Shown here: positions 11,279-23,360 of the stretch, in pieces | Layout: every line of letters starts with the position of its first letter | Numbering within the stretch: position 1 is the stretch's first letter | Source of the DNA: Amoeboaphelidium protococcarum | Lineage: Eukaryota > Aphelidiomycota > Aphelidea | Direction of reading: 5' to 3' | NCBI GenBank assembly: GCA_023515745.1 | Contig: JALECJ010000257.1 | Span: 3,186,118 to 3,250,117 of the forward strand | DNA length: 64,000 bases | The notes under the pieces: generated by a model | The model's input: the letters and a program-made list of their open reading frames with translations, nothing else | Told to the model about the DNA's origin: nothing | The model's database searches: none | Program-made: the position numbers and the translations under genes

Positions 11279-12295
11279 TCACACCTTCTGGGTCATTTCA
11301 GGGACAACAGTGAATAGATCTCCAACCAGGCCATAATCAGAGACACTAAAGATTGGTGCGTCAGCATCCTTGTTGATAGCCACGATAACCTTAGAGTCCT
11401 TCATACCGGCTAAATGCTAGATCGCACCAGAGATACCAACTGCAATGTACAGCTATGGAGCGACATTCTTTCCAGTCTGTCCAATCTACAAATCATTCGG
11501 AACAAATCCACTATCAACTGCAGCTCTACTGGCACCAACTGCGGCACCCAACTTATCCGCCAAGTCATACAACAACTTGAAATTATCTCCACTCTTCAAG
11601 CCACGTCCACCCGCAATAACAATCTTGGCACTGCCCAGCTCTGGTCGATCGCTCTTGCTCAACTCATCTTTAACCCATTTAATAGAACCAGATGGAGCAG
11701 GAGCGTCCACTTTCTCAATCGCAGCATCATTAGCAGACTCCGAACTTCCAGCTTCTAATGGCTAGAAAGCCGTAGTCCTTATAGTCAACACGATCTACTT
11801 CTCGGCACATGTGACATTGACAAGAGCATTGCCCGCATACACTGGTCTCACAAAAGTATCCTCCTTTTCAATCTTTATCACATCAGACACTTGCTACGTG
11901 TTGAGCATACCAGCGACTCTAGGTGCCAAATCTCTACCAAAGGTCGAGTGAGGAGCGACAATATGGCGATATGGACCAGTCTTATCAACCACAGACTTTA
12001 CAAGGGAGGTAACGTCCGTGCTGAGTGGATGTTCGTAGGCTGCATTCTCACCCACAATAACTTTCTCCACTGTGTACTTCTTCAACTCTTCACCGACGGC
12101 CTTGGTAACTTCTGCAGAAGGAGATGCGACAACAGCATGGATAGGCTTACTCAAATGTTACTGAGCAGCATTGAGAGCACTCAAAGTGCCCGCAGACACT
12201 TTACCATTGACATGTTCACACAACAGTAGAGATGCATTTCTCTTGAAGATCAAATTGCCAGATCTCACTTGGCACAATCTAGAGCAGCTCAACAT
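11279..12295 (-). CDS. ETFA: electron transfer flavoprotein alpha subunit, mitochondrial
   Basis: A 338-residue protein. It starts with a basic, Ser/Leu/Arg-rich mitochondrial presequence ([20 protein letters not shown]), then the ETF N-terminal domain ([19 protein letters not shown]). It continues into the FAD-binding C-terminal domain: [78 protein letters not shown]. The conserved NDLQIGQTG contains an in-frame TAG at the Gln. ETF accepts electrons from acyl-CoA dehydrogenases in the matrix and passes them to ETF:ubiquinone oxidoreductase. An acyl-CoA dehydrogenase is encoded 11 kb downstream. Length agrees with the family (about 330). Confidence 0.95.
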
Positions 12296-12638
12296 TCTAT
12301 CTAGAAATAATATTTACTTAAGATATTTTTAATAATAGAAAATATAAAAAGTGATGCTCCAAATCTTAGAAAATTTCAACAGAGAAGAACAGAAGATAAA
12401 TATTTTGAATTTCGTCACTCGTTCTGAGGAAAAATCGTTTGGTTTAAACGTTACTGTAATTCTTCGGGCTTTCTTTTGCGCTTTCTTTTGCTCTCTCTCT
12501 TTCTCTTCCTCTCTCGCATTCATTCAGAGTCAGACGGTCATATTTGGCGTAAAGTGTATTTTTAAATAAAATCCTTTCCTAATTATTAACAGTGCTGTAC
12601 TACATTAATTAGAGAATTACTTTAAATTAAACCTTAGT
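12296..12638. promoter_or_regulatory. divergent promoter region between ETFA and complex I gene
   Basis: A 343-base divergent spacer with a CT-rich tract at about 12485-12515 (CTCTCTCTTTCTCTTCCTCTCTC). Similar tracts lie in front of other genes in the window. Confidence 0.35.
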
Positions 12639-12923
12639 ATGCCATTGCACACTTTTGATCACAAGTATAATACCGTACTGAAGAAGGATCCTGCAATTGA
12701 TCGATGGGTCTATTAGAGATACTTGGGTCAGTTTGGTTAGTTTAGGATAAATTCGTATAATTTGAAGTGGTTGGTAATATTGTATGGTGCATTTCCTGCA
12801 TATCTGTACTATACTAATGAGTGGGGTGTTAGTTGGCTGGACGGATTCAGGGAAGAGAACATCAACGCCATCAGAATGGGTCGTGTCAGTTGGAAAGACA
12901 TGTGGAACGACTGGAGAAAGTGA
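12639..12923 (+). CDS. NDUFB4/B15-like complex I accessory subunit
   Basis: A small 94-residue protein with in-frame TAG codons and a TGA stop. An N-terminal LKKDPAIDRWVYQRYLGQFGQFRINSYNLKW segment precedes one transmembrane span (WLVILYGAFPAYLYYT) and a charged C-terminus ending in WNDWRK. The DPAIxRW...YxFxR arrangement followed by a single span is the look of B15/NDUFB4-type accessory subunits of respiratory complex I in the inner membrane. The protein is short and diverged, so this rests on pattern similarity. Another single-span mitochondrial protein remains possible. Confidence 0.5.
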
Positions 12924-13272
12924 TTTCTACTAATTAAAGTTTATACAGTCGTCTTTGCATAATTGGTGTTTTCTATTGGGCTTTATTTACAATTTTATTT
13001 TTATCTTAGAGTTTGTATCGCGACAGATACGCCTTTCTCGAACGACAGTCCAATTCAGCGTTAGGGAGTTTACTTAGACTTTGCTCTACGATCTGAAAAG
13101 TTATGTGATGCCTCAAAGTTCTTGCTTTTTCCCTTCCTTACTTCATCAAAGTGCTGCTCGGTCAAAAGTAAAAAGACAATAAAAACTGAAGACAATGCAC
13201 TGTATACAAAGAATAAATGTATTTCCAAATGAACTTACACACCAGGTAAGAGATCACACACTCACAATGGGT
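12924..13272. other. convergent intergenic region
   Basis: A 349-base gap between two convergent genes. No gene or structured repeat is seen. It probably contains both 3' UTRs. Confidence 0.4.
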
Positions 13273-14598
13273 TCAACTCCACATCACTCTTTGATGCAAT
13301 GCAGAGGAAGGATTACGCGTCTGTCTCGGCTTGGGAGGCAAATTCTTCTTCAGTTTCAGCGTTTCATTCTCGCGTCTCCGCTCAGCCACTCTCATCTCGA
13401 TGCTCTCTTCAACCATTCGCAATAGCTCTAGGACTGTCATAAACTTGCCATCTTTAACATCATCGCCGCCGCTTGATTCAAGGGTGGCTTCATGTTACGG
13501 ATCGGCGTTTTCTTCCTTCTATTCACCTAATGACGCATTCAAATCTTCAACCTTATGATACAAATCGTCATTGGACAGGCTCAACTATTCATCAAAGTTG
13601 ATCTACTGCGCTTCCATTAATGACAAAACATTGCGCTTAAACTATGGCTTGGCAGAGCTGTAAATCATTTTCACACGTGGATCGGCGCCATCAGGTATCC
13701 AGTGCACAAGAACACGCCTGATTGCAGCTATATTGTCTTTCACAACCAGCGGGTACGCCAAGATGATGAGGCGTGGTGAGTCCAGTGGACACAGAGTGAG
13801 TGGAATATGCTAGTTGGACATGAGCGACTTTACCGCAGTGCTATTCATTTGCTGCTCATCTCCGGATATAAAGAATTGTACATACTTTACCATTCTAGGA
13901 TAGCCGTAGTTGTTCACCAAATTCATCGATTTAATAAAAGCGAATAAATCTTGATCATCTTCCAACGGATAACCCTTAAACAAGTCCTTCAGAGATGACT
14001 AGATTTCAGAATTCCACTACAAATCAATAGAATGGAAGCCGCCACTCTTTGCAGCCTCAGTCATCTTGTCTTGAGTGTGCATTTTAATCAACTCTTCGCG
14101 CTCCTGCTCAACTGCCTTAAGATCTGACAGTCGCACGCGTTCACTCTCTGACAGTGCATTGTGCAAGTCTAAATCAGATGGGATTTCCAATTGACTGGGT
14201 AAATCTTCTAGCGACGTGATAGTCTTGGCTCTATATACTCCAAATGCCTTGGCTATAGTAGGGAGCACGGACGCGTAATGAAATTTTACAGACTGCGGTA
14301 CACCATCAGGGAGATGTAATACTAAAATTCCAACCACATCTTACTCGCCATCACCACTGCTCGGAGCACGTTATCTATGAAGAAGCAGCTGGACGTCAGA
14401 TACAGAAATTTCATCAAATCTAGCATTCGCATACCTCAGACTCAATTTACTTGACTTTTAAATTTAGTTGCTACTGTTATTATTACTATCAGCACTATCA
14501 ATCAGCTCCATTATAGTTATCCGCCCAGCGGAATGACAAGATGGTATCTACTGAAATATATCCTCAGATACTTCGCATGGCAGAGTGAGCACTTTCAT
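13273..14598 (-). CDS. twinfilin-like protein with two ADF-homology domains
   Basis: A 441-residue single-exon protein. Two halves each resemble an ADF/cofilin homology domain. The first, after MKVLTLPCEVSEDIFQQIP, includes ARFDEISVSD, VVGILVLHLPDG and VKFHYASVLPTIAKAFG. The second includes LSEVxx-like SLKDLFKGYPLEDD, SPRLIILAYPLVV, ILVHWIPDGADPRVKMIYSSAKPQFKRNV. The 'WxPDG..xRxKMxYSS.K...K' block is the actin-binding long-helix signature of ADF-H proteins. The Lys/Pro-rich tail (LPPKPRQTRNP) recalls twinfilin's C-terminal capping-protein/PIP2-binding tail. It would sequester ADP-actin monomers. The first domain is divergent, and a GMF/coactosin-like relative is an alternative. Confidence 0.6.
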
Positions 14599-14833
14599 TC
14601 TATAAATGATGACTGAGTATTTTACACTCTAATAAATTAAATAGAATGCTTACAGCCAATACGAAGATTAATCGCAAGTTTGGGAGTAATTATGAGTTTA
14701 ACTGGCCCCTGATCAAACAGTTAATAACTGAACGCCTCATGGCAAGGAGCTGACTGCTCAAGGATTACTAAGGACTAGATAATGATAGAGAAACTCAATA
14801 ATAAAGATAAGGATACTTGTATTTAGTCAAAAA

Positions 14834-16129
14834 TCAAACCAATATATATAAGAGTACAGAGAGAATGCATGTAGAGAGGGCGGATAACTACAGAGATGAT
14901 GCAGAACCACCAGGTCCTCGCTCTTTCTACAATGGTTTAAGATTGAAAACGGGACTATTACCATCAATTCTGAACCATTTACCAGGCTCTTTGGCCGCAT
15001 ATTCAGCATCAAAATGCAGATAGAATGTCTTTGGCTTTTTCTCGTCACTAAAGGCATGCTACTGCTAATTAGAATCAATGACCAATGATTGCAGAGACTC
15101 TAACTTGATGCCCTCAGGAACAACATAACTAATGAAAGCAGAACCAGCCTTCCATTCGGATTCTCTAATGATGGATCCAGGTTATAGAATCCAATCGACG
15201 CGTTCATTGTCATTATTGTAAAGTCCAAGTTCAATCTTCACATCGCGCTGCACCGCTTTAGCTCGCTCCTTCTCCGCCAGCTATAAGACGATAGTCACCT
15301 TAGCTCCCAAATACCAGAAATCGCCTTAGTTAATGGATACAAAAGAAATGGCCAGCGGTATTTTGTCTGTATAATCAACATACATTGGACCTTGAGTACC
15401 ATACACAATCTTATCATTTCGCACATCGAATCCCCAGAGCATCAACTTGCCAGTAAACACGAATTCTCCGCCTAATTGATTATTAAGAAGAAGCTCAGAT
15501 GATTATGTGGATGTAGATAGAGGATAATTGTCGCCCACAGTCCATTCGATGATTCCAGAATCTGATTAAGCCGAGACGTTACGCGCTATGCTTGCCACTG
15601 ATCGAGAGTCCAGCATTAGGTCGGCATACAGTCCATACTGGAAATCAGGCAACGGATACAATTTAGACCAGCCAATATTCACCGTCTAGCCCGAATAGAA
15701 CGTGCTCTACACCTAAGGTGAATCGATATTAATAGCGATATTAGCTGGCGACGGCTAGACTGATTTAAAATATCCACTGACTCCAGGTCGATGTTCACCC
15801 TCAGAATTTTAGGATGATGATGATATAACAATCTCAAAGGTGTCAGTATCGGTGGCATCATTTACCACGGGCCATTCATAGAGTCCATTGTTCTCCGCTG
15901 CAGATACGATAGTCCGCATGAAGGACCGCGATCCATAAACATACTTATACAAATCGATTTTGACGCGTACACCATCATACGGCAGACTGACATTGTCCAT
16001 CTTCCACCTGATGTCCATCATTGATCCACTGATCCACTAGGAATTCTTCAACGGATTAATCACTCTAAAATCTATGGCCAGCACATACGCGCAATTAATA
16101 GCAAATAGATATACTAGCTTTTAAATCAT
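14834..16129 (-). CDS. GPI-anchored surface protein with Kre9/KNH-like domains
   Basis: A 431-residue protein with both secretory signals. The N-terminal hydrophobic signal is IQKLVYLFAINCAYVLA. The C-terminus has small residues (GGSASS) followed by a hydrophobic tail (LSALSTCILSVLLYILV) ending at TGA, as in GPI-anchored proteins. The N-terminal domain has the KNH/'Ser-Thr-rich GPI membrane family' pattern (FRVINPLKNSQW, VKIDLYKY, NNGLYEWPVVND, FEIVISSSS). Diverged copies of the domain (FYSGQTVNIGWSK..., ISFVSINQGDFWYLGAKVTI...) follow. It is probably a cell-surface or wall-associated protein, as for fungal Kre9/Knh1 in beta-glucan assembly. The exact role is unknown. Confidence 0.75.
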
Positions 16130-16340
16130 TATAATATCATCAATATTATTCTAACGGTTTTTTTATCAGAAAAAGATTGTGATATTTCACTTTAGTAGCT
16201 CTCAGTCATTGAAAACATGCCGAGCCTCCTGAATATTTAATCTTCTGATCTGTTCGCTTAGACCTTCTTACTATCATTACACTGGTGAAAATAAAGCAAA
16301 ACTTCATTTTTGTATATTTTGAAATCCTAATACATATAAA

Positions 16341-18230
16341 ATGGAGTTATTTGATAGAGATGAAGACGTCGCTGGTTCACAGCATGGCGTCTTATTGAAT
16401 GTTAATGAGGATTATGCCAAGAGATTTAATTACAATAAGTAGCGAGAAGAGTTGCACAGGTTGAAGGACAAGTACGGGGGCGGAGATGATCAATATCAAC
16501 TGGGCGATGGCGATAGCAACGATAGTAGCAGCGAAGATGAGGATGAGGATGATGACGCGATGGAAATAACTGCTGATCAAGAGGCTCAGGTATTGAAGAC
16601 TATTGCTGCAATTAGAACGCGCGACTCTGCCATTTATGATCCATCTCATCAGTTCTTTTAATCTCAGTCTGCGGCGAATGTTGATGCATCTAACGCTGAT
16701 ACCTCCGCCAGTTAATAGAAGCCGCTGTTATTGGCAGATTACCATAAGGAACGTTTATTACGCGGTGAACTGGATGATAGTCCTGAAAAAGTCATTATTA
16801 CCCATGAACAAGAGTAGAGATAGATTAAAGAGAATTTGATCTAAGCTATCGCAGTGGAAGATCCTGAAGATGATTTGCTCGTAGTCAAATCGAAATCTGT
16901 TGAACAGACTCAGTAAGAAGATGATCAGTACAATGATTGGGTGCTGGACAAGATAAAGGATGATAAGAACGCGTAGAAAGTGTTCAATAATTATTTAGCC
17001 GGTGGTGGTGGTGGAGAGAAGAAGGCTGCGGATGAAGACGATTAGTTCCTGCTGGATTATGTCTTTAACAAGGGATGGGAAGAGAAGTCTGACCGCAGAT
17101 AGGCGCCAAAGTATCTTGCGCTTACTGAGCAGGACGAAGAGGACTTTGAAAGAGATCAGCAGGATGAGGAGTTTGAGACAAAATTCAATTTCAGATTTGA
17201 AGAGTTGGAATAGAAAATGGGAGTTGTTGGCTCATCGTACACTCAAACTGGTAAAGCTTTGGTAAACACTTATGCCAGATAGCAACCAGAGTCTGTGCGT
17301 AAGGTGGACAGTCATAGAGCAGATTAGCGCCGTGCGAAAGAGGAGCGACTGAGGATTGAAAAAGAGTTGAAGATGAATGAGCTGAAGAGATTAAAGTACC
17401 TGAAGCGTAAAGAGATGGAGGAAATGTGTCAGCAGGTACTCAAGATTTCTGGCCTTGATAAAGAATAGAAGAAGCGATACGATAAGAAGGTGCAAAAGGT
17501 GATTGAAAAGTTGTTAGATGATGGCGAATCTGAATTCAATCCTGATAAGTTCAGTCAGCTCATGTCTGAGGTGTTTGATGATGAATACTATGAACAAGTT
17601 GACAAGTCGCGACCAGACTTTAGTGATGAGTCTGATATTGACATGGATGCTGACCATATGGAGATTTCTTAACCGGTTGCCTCATCTCACAAGAAGCACA
17701 AGTTGGATGTTGAACAGGAGAGTATCATTACTGATAATGCCAGTGGTGAAGTTGAAGATGACGCAGCCACTTAAAAGTTGCGAGACTTGCTTAAAGAGTA
17801 CGATGATCTTTATTATGAAGACATCAAAGGCGGTTTAAAGACGCGTTTTAAGTACAAACAAGTAGATCAAGACACTTATGGTCTGGATGCATCGGAAATA
17901 TTGGAGGCAGATGATGATATTCTCAATGATTTTGTCTCACTGAAGAAATTGGCCCCATACAGAGCTGATGAGAGATTTTACAAGTGGCAGCGTCGCTTTA
18001 AGCGTAAATCCAAGCATAAAGTCAAAGAGTTTAGGCGAAAGTTGCAGGAGCGACTGGAAGAGAAGTAAAAATAGTAAAAGTCTCAAGGTGGCTCTCAGTC
18101 TGATAAAAAGAAGCGCTCAAAAGATTTATCTCACCTGGAAGTTGTTCGTGATAGCGAGCCTGTATCAGCATCGGCGAATAGTGACTCTAAAATCAGCTAG
18201 AAGAGACTTTCTGCATATAACTTGAAATGA
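16341..18230 (+). CDS. KRI1: KRI1-like ribosome biogenesis factor
   Basis: A 629-residue nucleolar protein of 40S/pre-rRNA processing. The N-terminal NEDYAKRFNYNKQREELHRLKDKYG, an acidic run (SSSEDEDEDDDAMEIT), and VLKTIAAIRTRDSAIYDPSHQFF match the KRI1 N-terminal domain. A charged coiled-coil-rich middle (RAKEERLRIEKELKMNELKRLK) is followed by the KRI1 C-terminal signature YYEDIKGGLKTRFKYKQV...YGLDASEILEADDDILNDFVSLKKLAPYR. A basic Lys/Arg-rich tail follows. More than 15 in-frame TAR codons lie at Gln-compatible positions. The stop is TGA. Confidence 0.92.
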
Positions 18231-18537
18231 TATAATGACTTGATATAAGCTATAAATACACTGTTCAATTATGCCAGTATAGCGCGTTGTCATTTCCTCT
18301 AGAATCTTTTAAATAAGAATGGAATCGAAAATCAGGGAATAACTACTGGATTTCTCAGTAAGCATCAGCGTTGATCATCAAGAGCGCGAGTGAGCGACAA
18401 TGAAGGAGAACGTCATCAATCGAGGAATCTTTTCGTCTTTCTTTAACTCTTTGCAGAACTCTAAACTTTTCATATTTTATTGATCTTGGCTACGTTTGTT
18501 TAGCTATATAATATCGAGTATATATTAAAGGCGTATC
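18231..18537 (+). promoter_or_regulatory. short intergenic/promoter region
   Basis: A 307-base AT-rich spacer between KRI1 and the AFG3-like gene, both on the plus strand. No ORF. TATATAAT-like A/T words occur about 30-50 bases before the ATG. Confidence 0.3.
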
Positions 18538-20883
18538 ATGAGCGCATTTTTACAATTTAGACATATGCCGCTTGTATCTGCAGCTAGGAACGTGTAAAGA
18601 GTCTCTCTGTGGAGAAGAACGTTCTACACGCCGAGATTGTTGATGAGGCAGCATAGGAACAACAGTAGCAGTGGTAATAAGAGCCAGAAGAATGAGCCTG
18701 ATAAAGATCCGATAATTAAGGAATTTGAGCAGTGGTTTGGTTTATCTGGAAAGAATTCATAGTAGAACAAGTAGGCTTAGTAATAGAAGAATGGCGGTGG
18801 CTAGTAGTAGAAGAATTCTCAATCTGGTGGAGGTGATAAAAAGTCACCTGGCTAATAAGATCCATAGACTCCTAATAACGCGTCAGTGTTGGGTATGGCA
18901 TTCCTAGCTACGAGTTTATACTTTCTTCTTAGTTCTGCGGCTGGTGGTAATGCTAAGTAGATCACGTTCCAAGAGTTTGTCAACTCTCTACTGCGCAAGG
19001 GAGAGGTTGATCACTTGTCCATTGTGAACAATACCACAGTGAAAGTGTACACCCGCAATGATAAGAACGTGTCTTTCAGTAATGGAACTCAAAGTATTAC
19101 GCGAACACCAAAGTATCAGTTTGAAATATCATCCCCTGAAAAGTTTGAGGACAAGATTGATAACATTCAGGCACAGATGGGCATTCCAGATGGAGAACGT
19201 ATCCCTCTCTATTATGAGCGCAACGTGTCTGCATCATCGCTTGTCTATACGTTACTTCCTACGTTGATTCTAGTTGGAGCAATGATCTATTTCAACAGAT
19301 CTCTGATGGGTATGACTGGTGGCGGGAAAGGTCCTAGTGGTGGAATATTCGGAATTGGAAAGAGTAAGGCGCGCCTGTTCAACCAGGAGACTGATGTGAA
19401 GGTTAAATTCAAGGATGTTGCCGGTATGGATGAGGCTAAGGAGGAGATTATGGAGTTTGTCAAGTTTTTGAAGAATCCTGCCAAGTATGAGAAATTAGGT
19501 GCCAAGATACCAAAGGGTGCCATATTATCGGGAAGTCCTGGTTGTGGTAAGACGCTGATTGCAAAGGCTACTGCTGGCGAGGCTGGTGTCCCATTTCTGA
19601 GTGTAAGTGGAAGTGAGTTTATCGAGATGTTTGTCGGTGTTGGTAGTTCCCGTGTTCGTGATCTGTTCTCTACTGCTCGCAAAATGGCCCCATGTATCAT
19701 ATTTATTGATGAGATTGACGCCATTGGTAAGGCTAGAGGTAAAGGAAATATGGCATCTTCGCATGATGAACGCGAGTCGACGTTGAATCAGCTGCTGGTG
19801 GAAATGGATGGATTCACTAGTTCGGAGCACGTGGTGGTGATGGCTGGTACTAATAGACCTGATATTTTAGATCCTGCATTGACCAGAGCCGGGCGATTCG
19901 ATAGACATATCACTATTGATAAGCCGGATGTGAAGGGAAGAGCGGAGATTTTCAAAGTCCATCTGAAGCCTATTAAAACTGATCTTGATCTTGATGCCTT
20001 ATCTTAAAAGTTGGCTGTGTTGACTGCCGGATTTAGTGGAGCTGATATTGCCAATGTGTGTAATGAGAGCGCACTGATTGCTGCCAGATTTAATCAAGAT
20101 CATGTGGAGGAGAAGCATTTTGAGCAGGCCATAGAGAGAGTCATCGCCGGATTGGAGAAGAAATCCAGAGTATTATCCCCTGAGGAGAAGAAGACTGTGG
20201 CATATCACGAGGCTGGTCACGCTGTGGCTGGATGGTATCTAAAGTATGCAGATCCTCTCCTGAAGGTGTCTATTATACCTCGCGGTGTGGCAGCGCTTGG
20301 TTACGCTCAATACTTACCTAAAGACTAGTATCTACTCAGTACCAATCAATTGCTGGATAGGATGTGTATGACTTTGGGAGGCCGTGTAAGTGAGAGCATA
20401 TTCTTTGAGAGTGTGACCACAGGAGCTCAGGATGATCTAGACAAGGTGACCAAGATGGCTTATGCTCAGATTGTCACGTATGGTATGAACGAAAAAGTTG
20501 GCGCTGTCAGTTATGGTAATCCCCAGGACAATGACTAGCGATTTTAGAAACCATACAGTGAGGAGACTGGTCGCATGATTGATGAAGAGGCGCGTAAGTT
20601 GATCAGTTAGGCGCTGTTAAGGACGAAGTAATTACTCACTGAGAAGAAGAGTGACATTGAGAAGGTCGCCGAGCGATTGCTGTAGAAGGAGGTGCTGAAC
20701 AGAGAAGATATGTTCGAACTCCTAGGTCCGCGTCCATTTGCAGAGAAGCATCAGTACGAAGATACTTTGAAGTAGGTGCCTAACGCATAGAGAGATTCAG
20801 TGGAGAGTCGACACAGCGGTAATAAAGATAAAGATAAGAAGTAGTCGTAGTAGAGTTAGACTAAGAGCGATTAGGATGATTGA
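18538..20883 (+). CDS. AFG3: mitochondrial m-AAA protease, AFG3-like
   Basis: A 781-residue AAA+ metalloprotease of the inner mitochondrial membrane, facing the matrix. It degrades unassembled respiratory-chain proteins and matures mL32. The Arg-rich presequence ([14 protein letters not shown]) is followed by a Gln-rich linker written mostly with TAG/TAA (about 18769-18865). Two membrane spans follow ([37 protein letters not shown]), then [14 protein letters not shown], Walker A GSPGCGKT (about 332-339), Walker [12 protein letters not shown] (about 390), and the SRH ([20 protein letters not shown]). The zinc motif HEAGH is at about 557-561. Walker A departs from the usual GPPGTGKT at two permissive positions. 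The in-frame TAA in [20 protein letters not shown] supports TAA=Gln. The TAR-rich C-terminal tail is disordered. Confidence 0.97.
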
Positions 20884-20993
20884 TTGAACATCCGAGTTGA
20901 AAAGTATTACATCCCACAATATAATAAAAGTATTTCATACAAGACCTTCTTTATATTATCTCGCATTATCACGCTCCTTTCATTTGGTATTAA

Positions 20994-21359
20994 TCAATTA
21001 TTAAGTTTCTAGCTATACTTTTTAGAGAATTCAGTATAACCTCCGACAAACTTGTATTCAGATGATGAACATCCCTCATAGACAAAAGGTGATGTGCGAT
21101 GACTGCCAGCACCAGGAATCAACTTCTGCAGTTCAGGTACGCGCTTACTTGTCCACTGAGAACGCTCGTGTCCAGTAGGATAGACTTTAATCTCGCGACC
21201 ATCTGCAGCGGGAGTAGAATCAATCTTCTCACCCAGAGCTTTGGCAGCGTTGAAGTATCCGCAGCCATTGAAGCCTTCAATGTTCAGGCACAAAGTGTTG
21301 GATGCAACCGCAGAACCACTACCATTAATCAAAGACTTTACCCATGCAATGTCGATCAT
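20994..21359 (-). CDS. glutaredoxin-like protein (single-cysteine CGYF)
   Basis: A 121-residue protein with a thioredoxin/glutaredoxin-like layout. It has a GCGYFNAAKALGEKI active-site helix, a central VKVYPTGHERSQW strand region, and a conserved TSPFVYEG (cis-Pro-like) segment followed by FVGGYTEFSK, which parallels glutaredoxin TSPxVFVxxxxIGGxxD. Only one cysteine is present in the active-site tetrapeptide (CGYF in place of CPYC or CGFS), suggesting a monothiol or non-redox role. The gene follows the AFG3-like gene convergently with only 110 bases between stops. Assignment is by pattern. Confidence 0.55.
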
Positions 21360-21633
21360 TTTAAATTAAATCAAAACGTACACTGTCAACAGAAGATAAA
21401 TCACGTATCTTATAGAACTAATAGCCATTTAAAATGCAGGTAAATTACGTTTTATTGTTATAATCGCTATGGAAGAACTTGTGTTATTGCTCTGCTCTGA
21501 GTAAGAGATAACGGAACGGTGTTAAAGAGCCCCTTGACTTTTAATGGTCGATCTTCAAGAATAATATTTTTAAAAAGTGAATATTCAGTAAGGAGAACGT
21601 TTGATGTAATCATAATAAATAGTAAGTAAAGAT

Positions 21634-23163
21634 TCATTCAGACTGTTACCATTCTTTAAGATTATCTGCAATTTTGAAATCGCATTCCGTAGCCTTTTTA
21701 ACATCTTCTACACTCAACCCGCTGGCAATCTCTGTCAGGATCAATTTACTTCCATCATAACCACCATCGGTAGTATTATGATCAACTTCAAATACACACA
21801 TGTCCGTGATGATTTTGTCGATACATCCGATGCCAGTCAGAGGGAGTGAGCATTACTTCAAAACTTTGGCACTGCCATTTTTAGCCACATGCTCCATGAT
21901 AACAATCACCTTAGTGCGACCATTACGCGTCACCAAATCCATCGCACCGCCAATACCTTTGACCATTTTACGTGGAATCATCCAGTTGGCCAAGTCGCCA
22001 TTCTGCGATACTTACATGGCCCCCAGGATGGTCAAGTCTATTCTACCACGCCTGATCATGCCGAAACTTTCATCACTGCCAAATAGAGATGCACCTGGTA
22101 TCAGGGTGACAGTCTCCTTACCGGCATTAATGAAATCGGCATCCTCCTACCCTTTCACAGGATACTTGCCCAAGCCGAGTATACCATTCTCAGACTAGAG
22201 TACGACATTAACGCCGTCTTTAATAAAGTTGGATGATAGCATAGGTAGACCGATACCCAAGTTCACATACATACCATCCTGGAACTCTTCCGCAGCCTTC
22301 TTGGCAATAGCTATTCTCTTACTCTCGGCATCATTCTTACCTGAAGACTTGATAGTCTGCTTCTTGATAGACACTTTACCACTTGGATCACTCAGAGTCA
22401 GACGCTCAATCCGCTTCTCATACTACTCGCCCGTTACCAATCTATGCACATAGATGCCGGGAAGATGAATTTCTGCCGGATCCAACTGGCCAACAGGTAC
22501 AATCTCTTCAACTTCAGCGATGCATATATCAGCAGCCTTCCCACAAATTGCATTAAAATTAAGTGCCGAGCCTCTAAACACCAGGTTACCAGCTTTATCT
22601 CCCTTCCATGCTTTAATCAGAGCATAATCTCCCCTAATGGCATCCTCCATAATGTACTCTTTGCCATTGAACTAACGGCTCTCTCGCTTCTAACTATACT
22701 CAATCACCTTTCCGCTAGAGTCATACTTGATCGGCACCTTACCATGATGAATATATGTTCCAACTCCAGTAGCTGTATAAAATGCTGGTATGCCGTGGCC
22801 TCCACACCTCAACTTTTCAGCCAGCGAACCTTGCGGTATTAGTTCAACTTCAAGTTCCCCGGATAAGTACTACCGCTCAAACTCTTTATTCTCCCCCACA
22901 TAAGAACTTATCATTCGCTTGATCTGCTGCTTTTTCAGAAGTAATCCAATACCGGCATCATCTACTCCAGCATTGTTCGAGACCACTGTGAGCTGATTAA
23001 CAGTTGGGCGAGCATTCAATGCTTTGATAAGATTCTCCGGGATTCCACACAGACCAAATCCACCAACTAAGAGTTTCTACTTGGATTTTATATCGCTAAT
23101 AGCCTCGCTAGCAGATCCATACACTTTACTCAAATATTTCCTTTATCTGATTAACTTGAGCAT
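21634..23163 (-). CDS. OXCT: succinyl-CoA:3-ketoacid CoA transferase, mitochondrial
   Basis: A 509-residue single-exon enzyme that moves CoA from succinyl-CoA to acetoacetate or other 3-oxoacids in the matrix. The alpha part carries [20 protein letters not shown] and [33 protein letters not shown]. The linker is followed by the beta part with [16 protein letters not shown]. The catalytic glutamate lies in [11 protein letters not shown] (Glu about 325), followed by TVTLIPGA-type, [31 protein letters not shown] and GAMDLV. Its full length matches mammalian SCOT. The AMQVS codon is TAA and sits where the family has Gln, so the donor-like ATGTAAGTATC there is coding sequence. Confidence 0.96.
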
Positions 23164-23360
23164 TTCTACTTGACCTCAAGCTACGATTATAACTAATCTA
23201 CTGTATACGGTAGAAACAAACCAACAAGAGTGGAGAGAACAGAAAAGCTTCCCACGCTCTATTCTTTGATCATTGAATTTTCTCCTTCAAATAAACTGTA
23301 GGCCAAAATGAAAATAATAATTTACAAGCACTATATATAGTTTCATTAGATATTCAAAAT

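Noticed and set aside
22008-22024. Donor-like GTAAGTATCGCAG inside the SCOT gene (minus strand)
   Set aside because: Reading through gives [14 protein letters not shown], which matches the family without a gap, so TAA is coding and no intron is needed.
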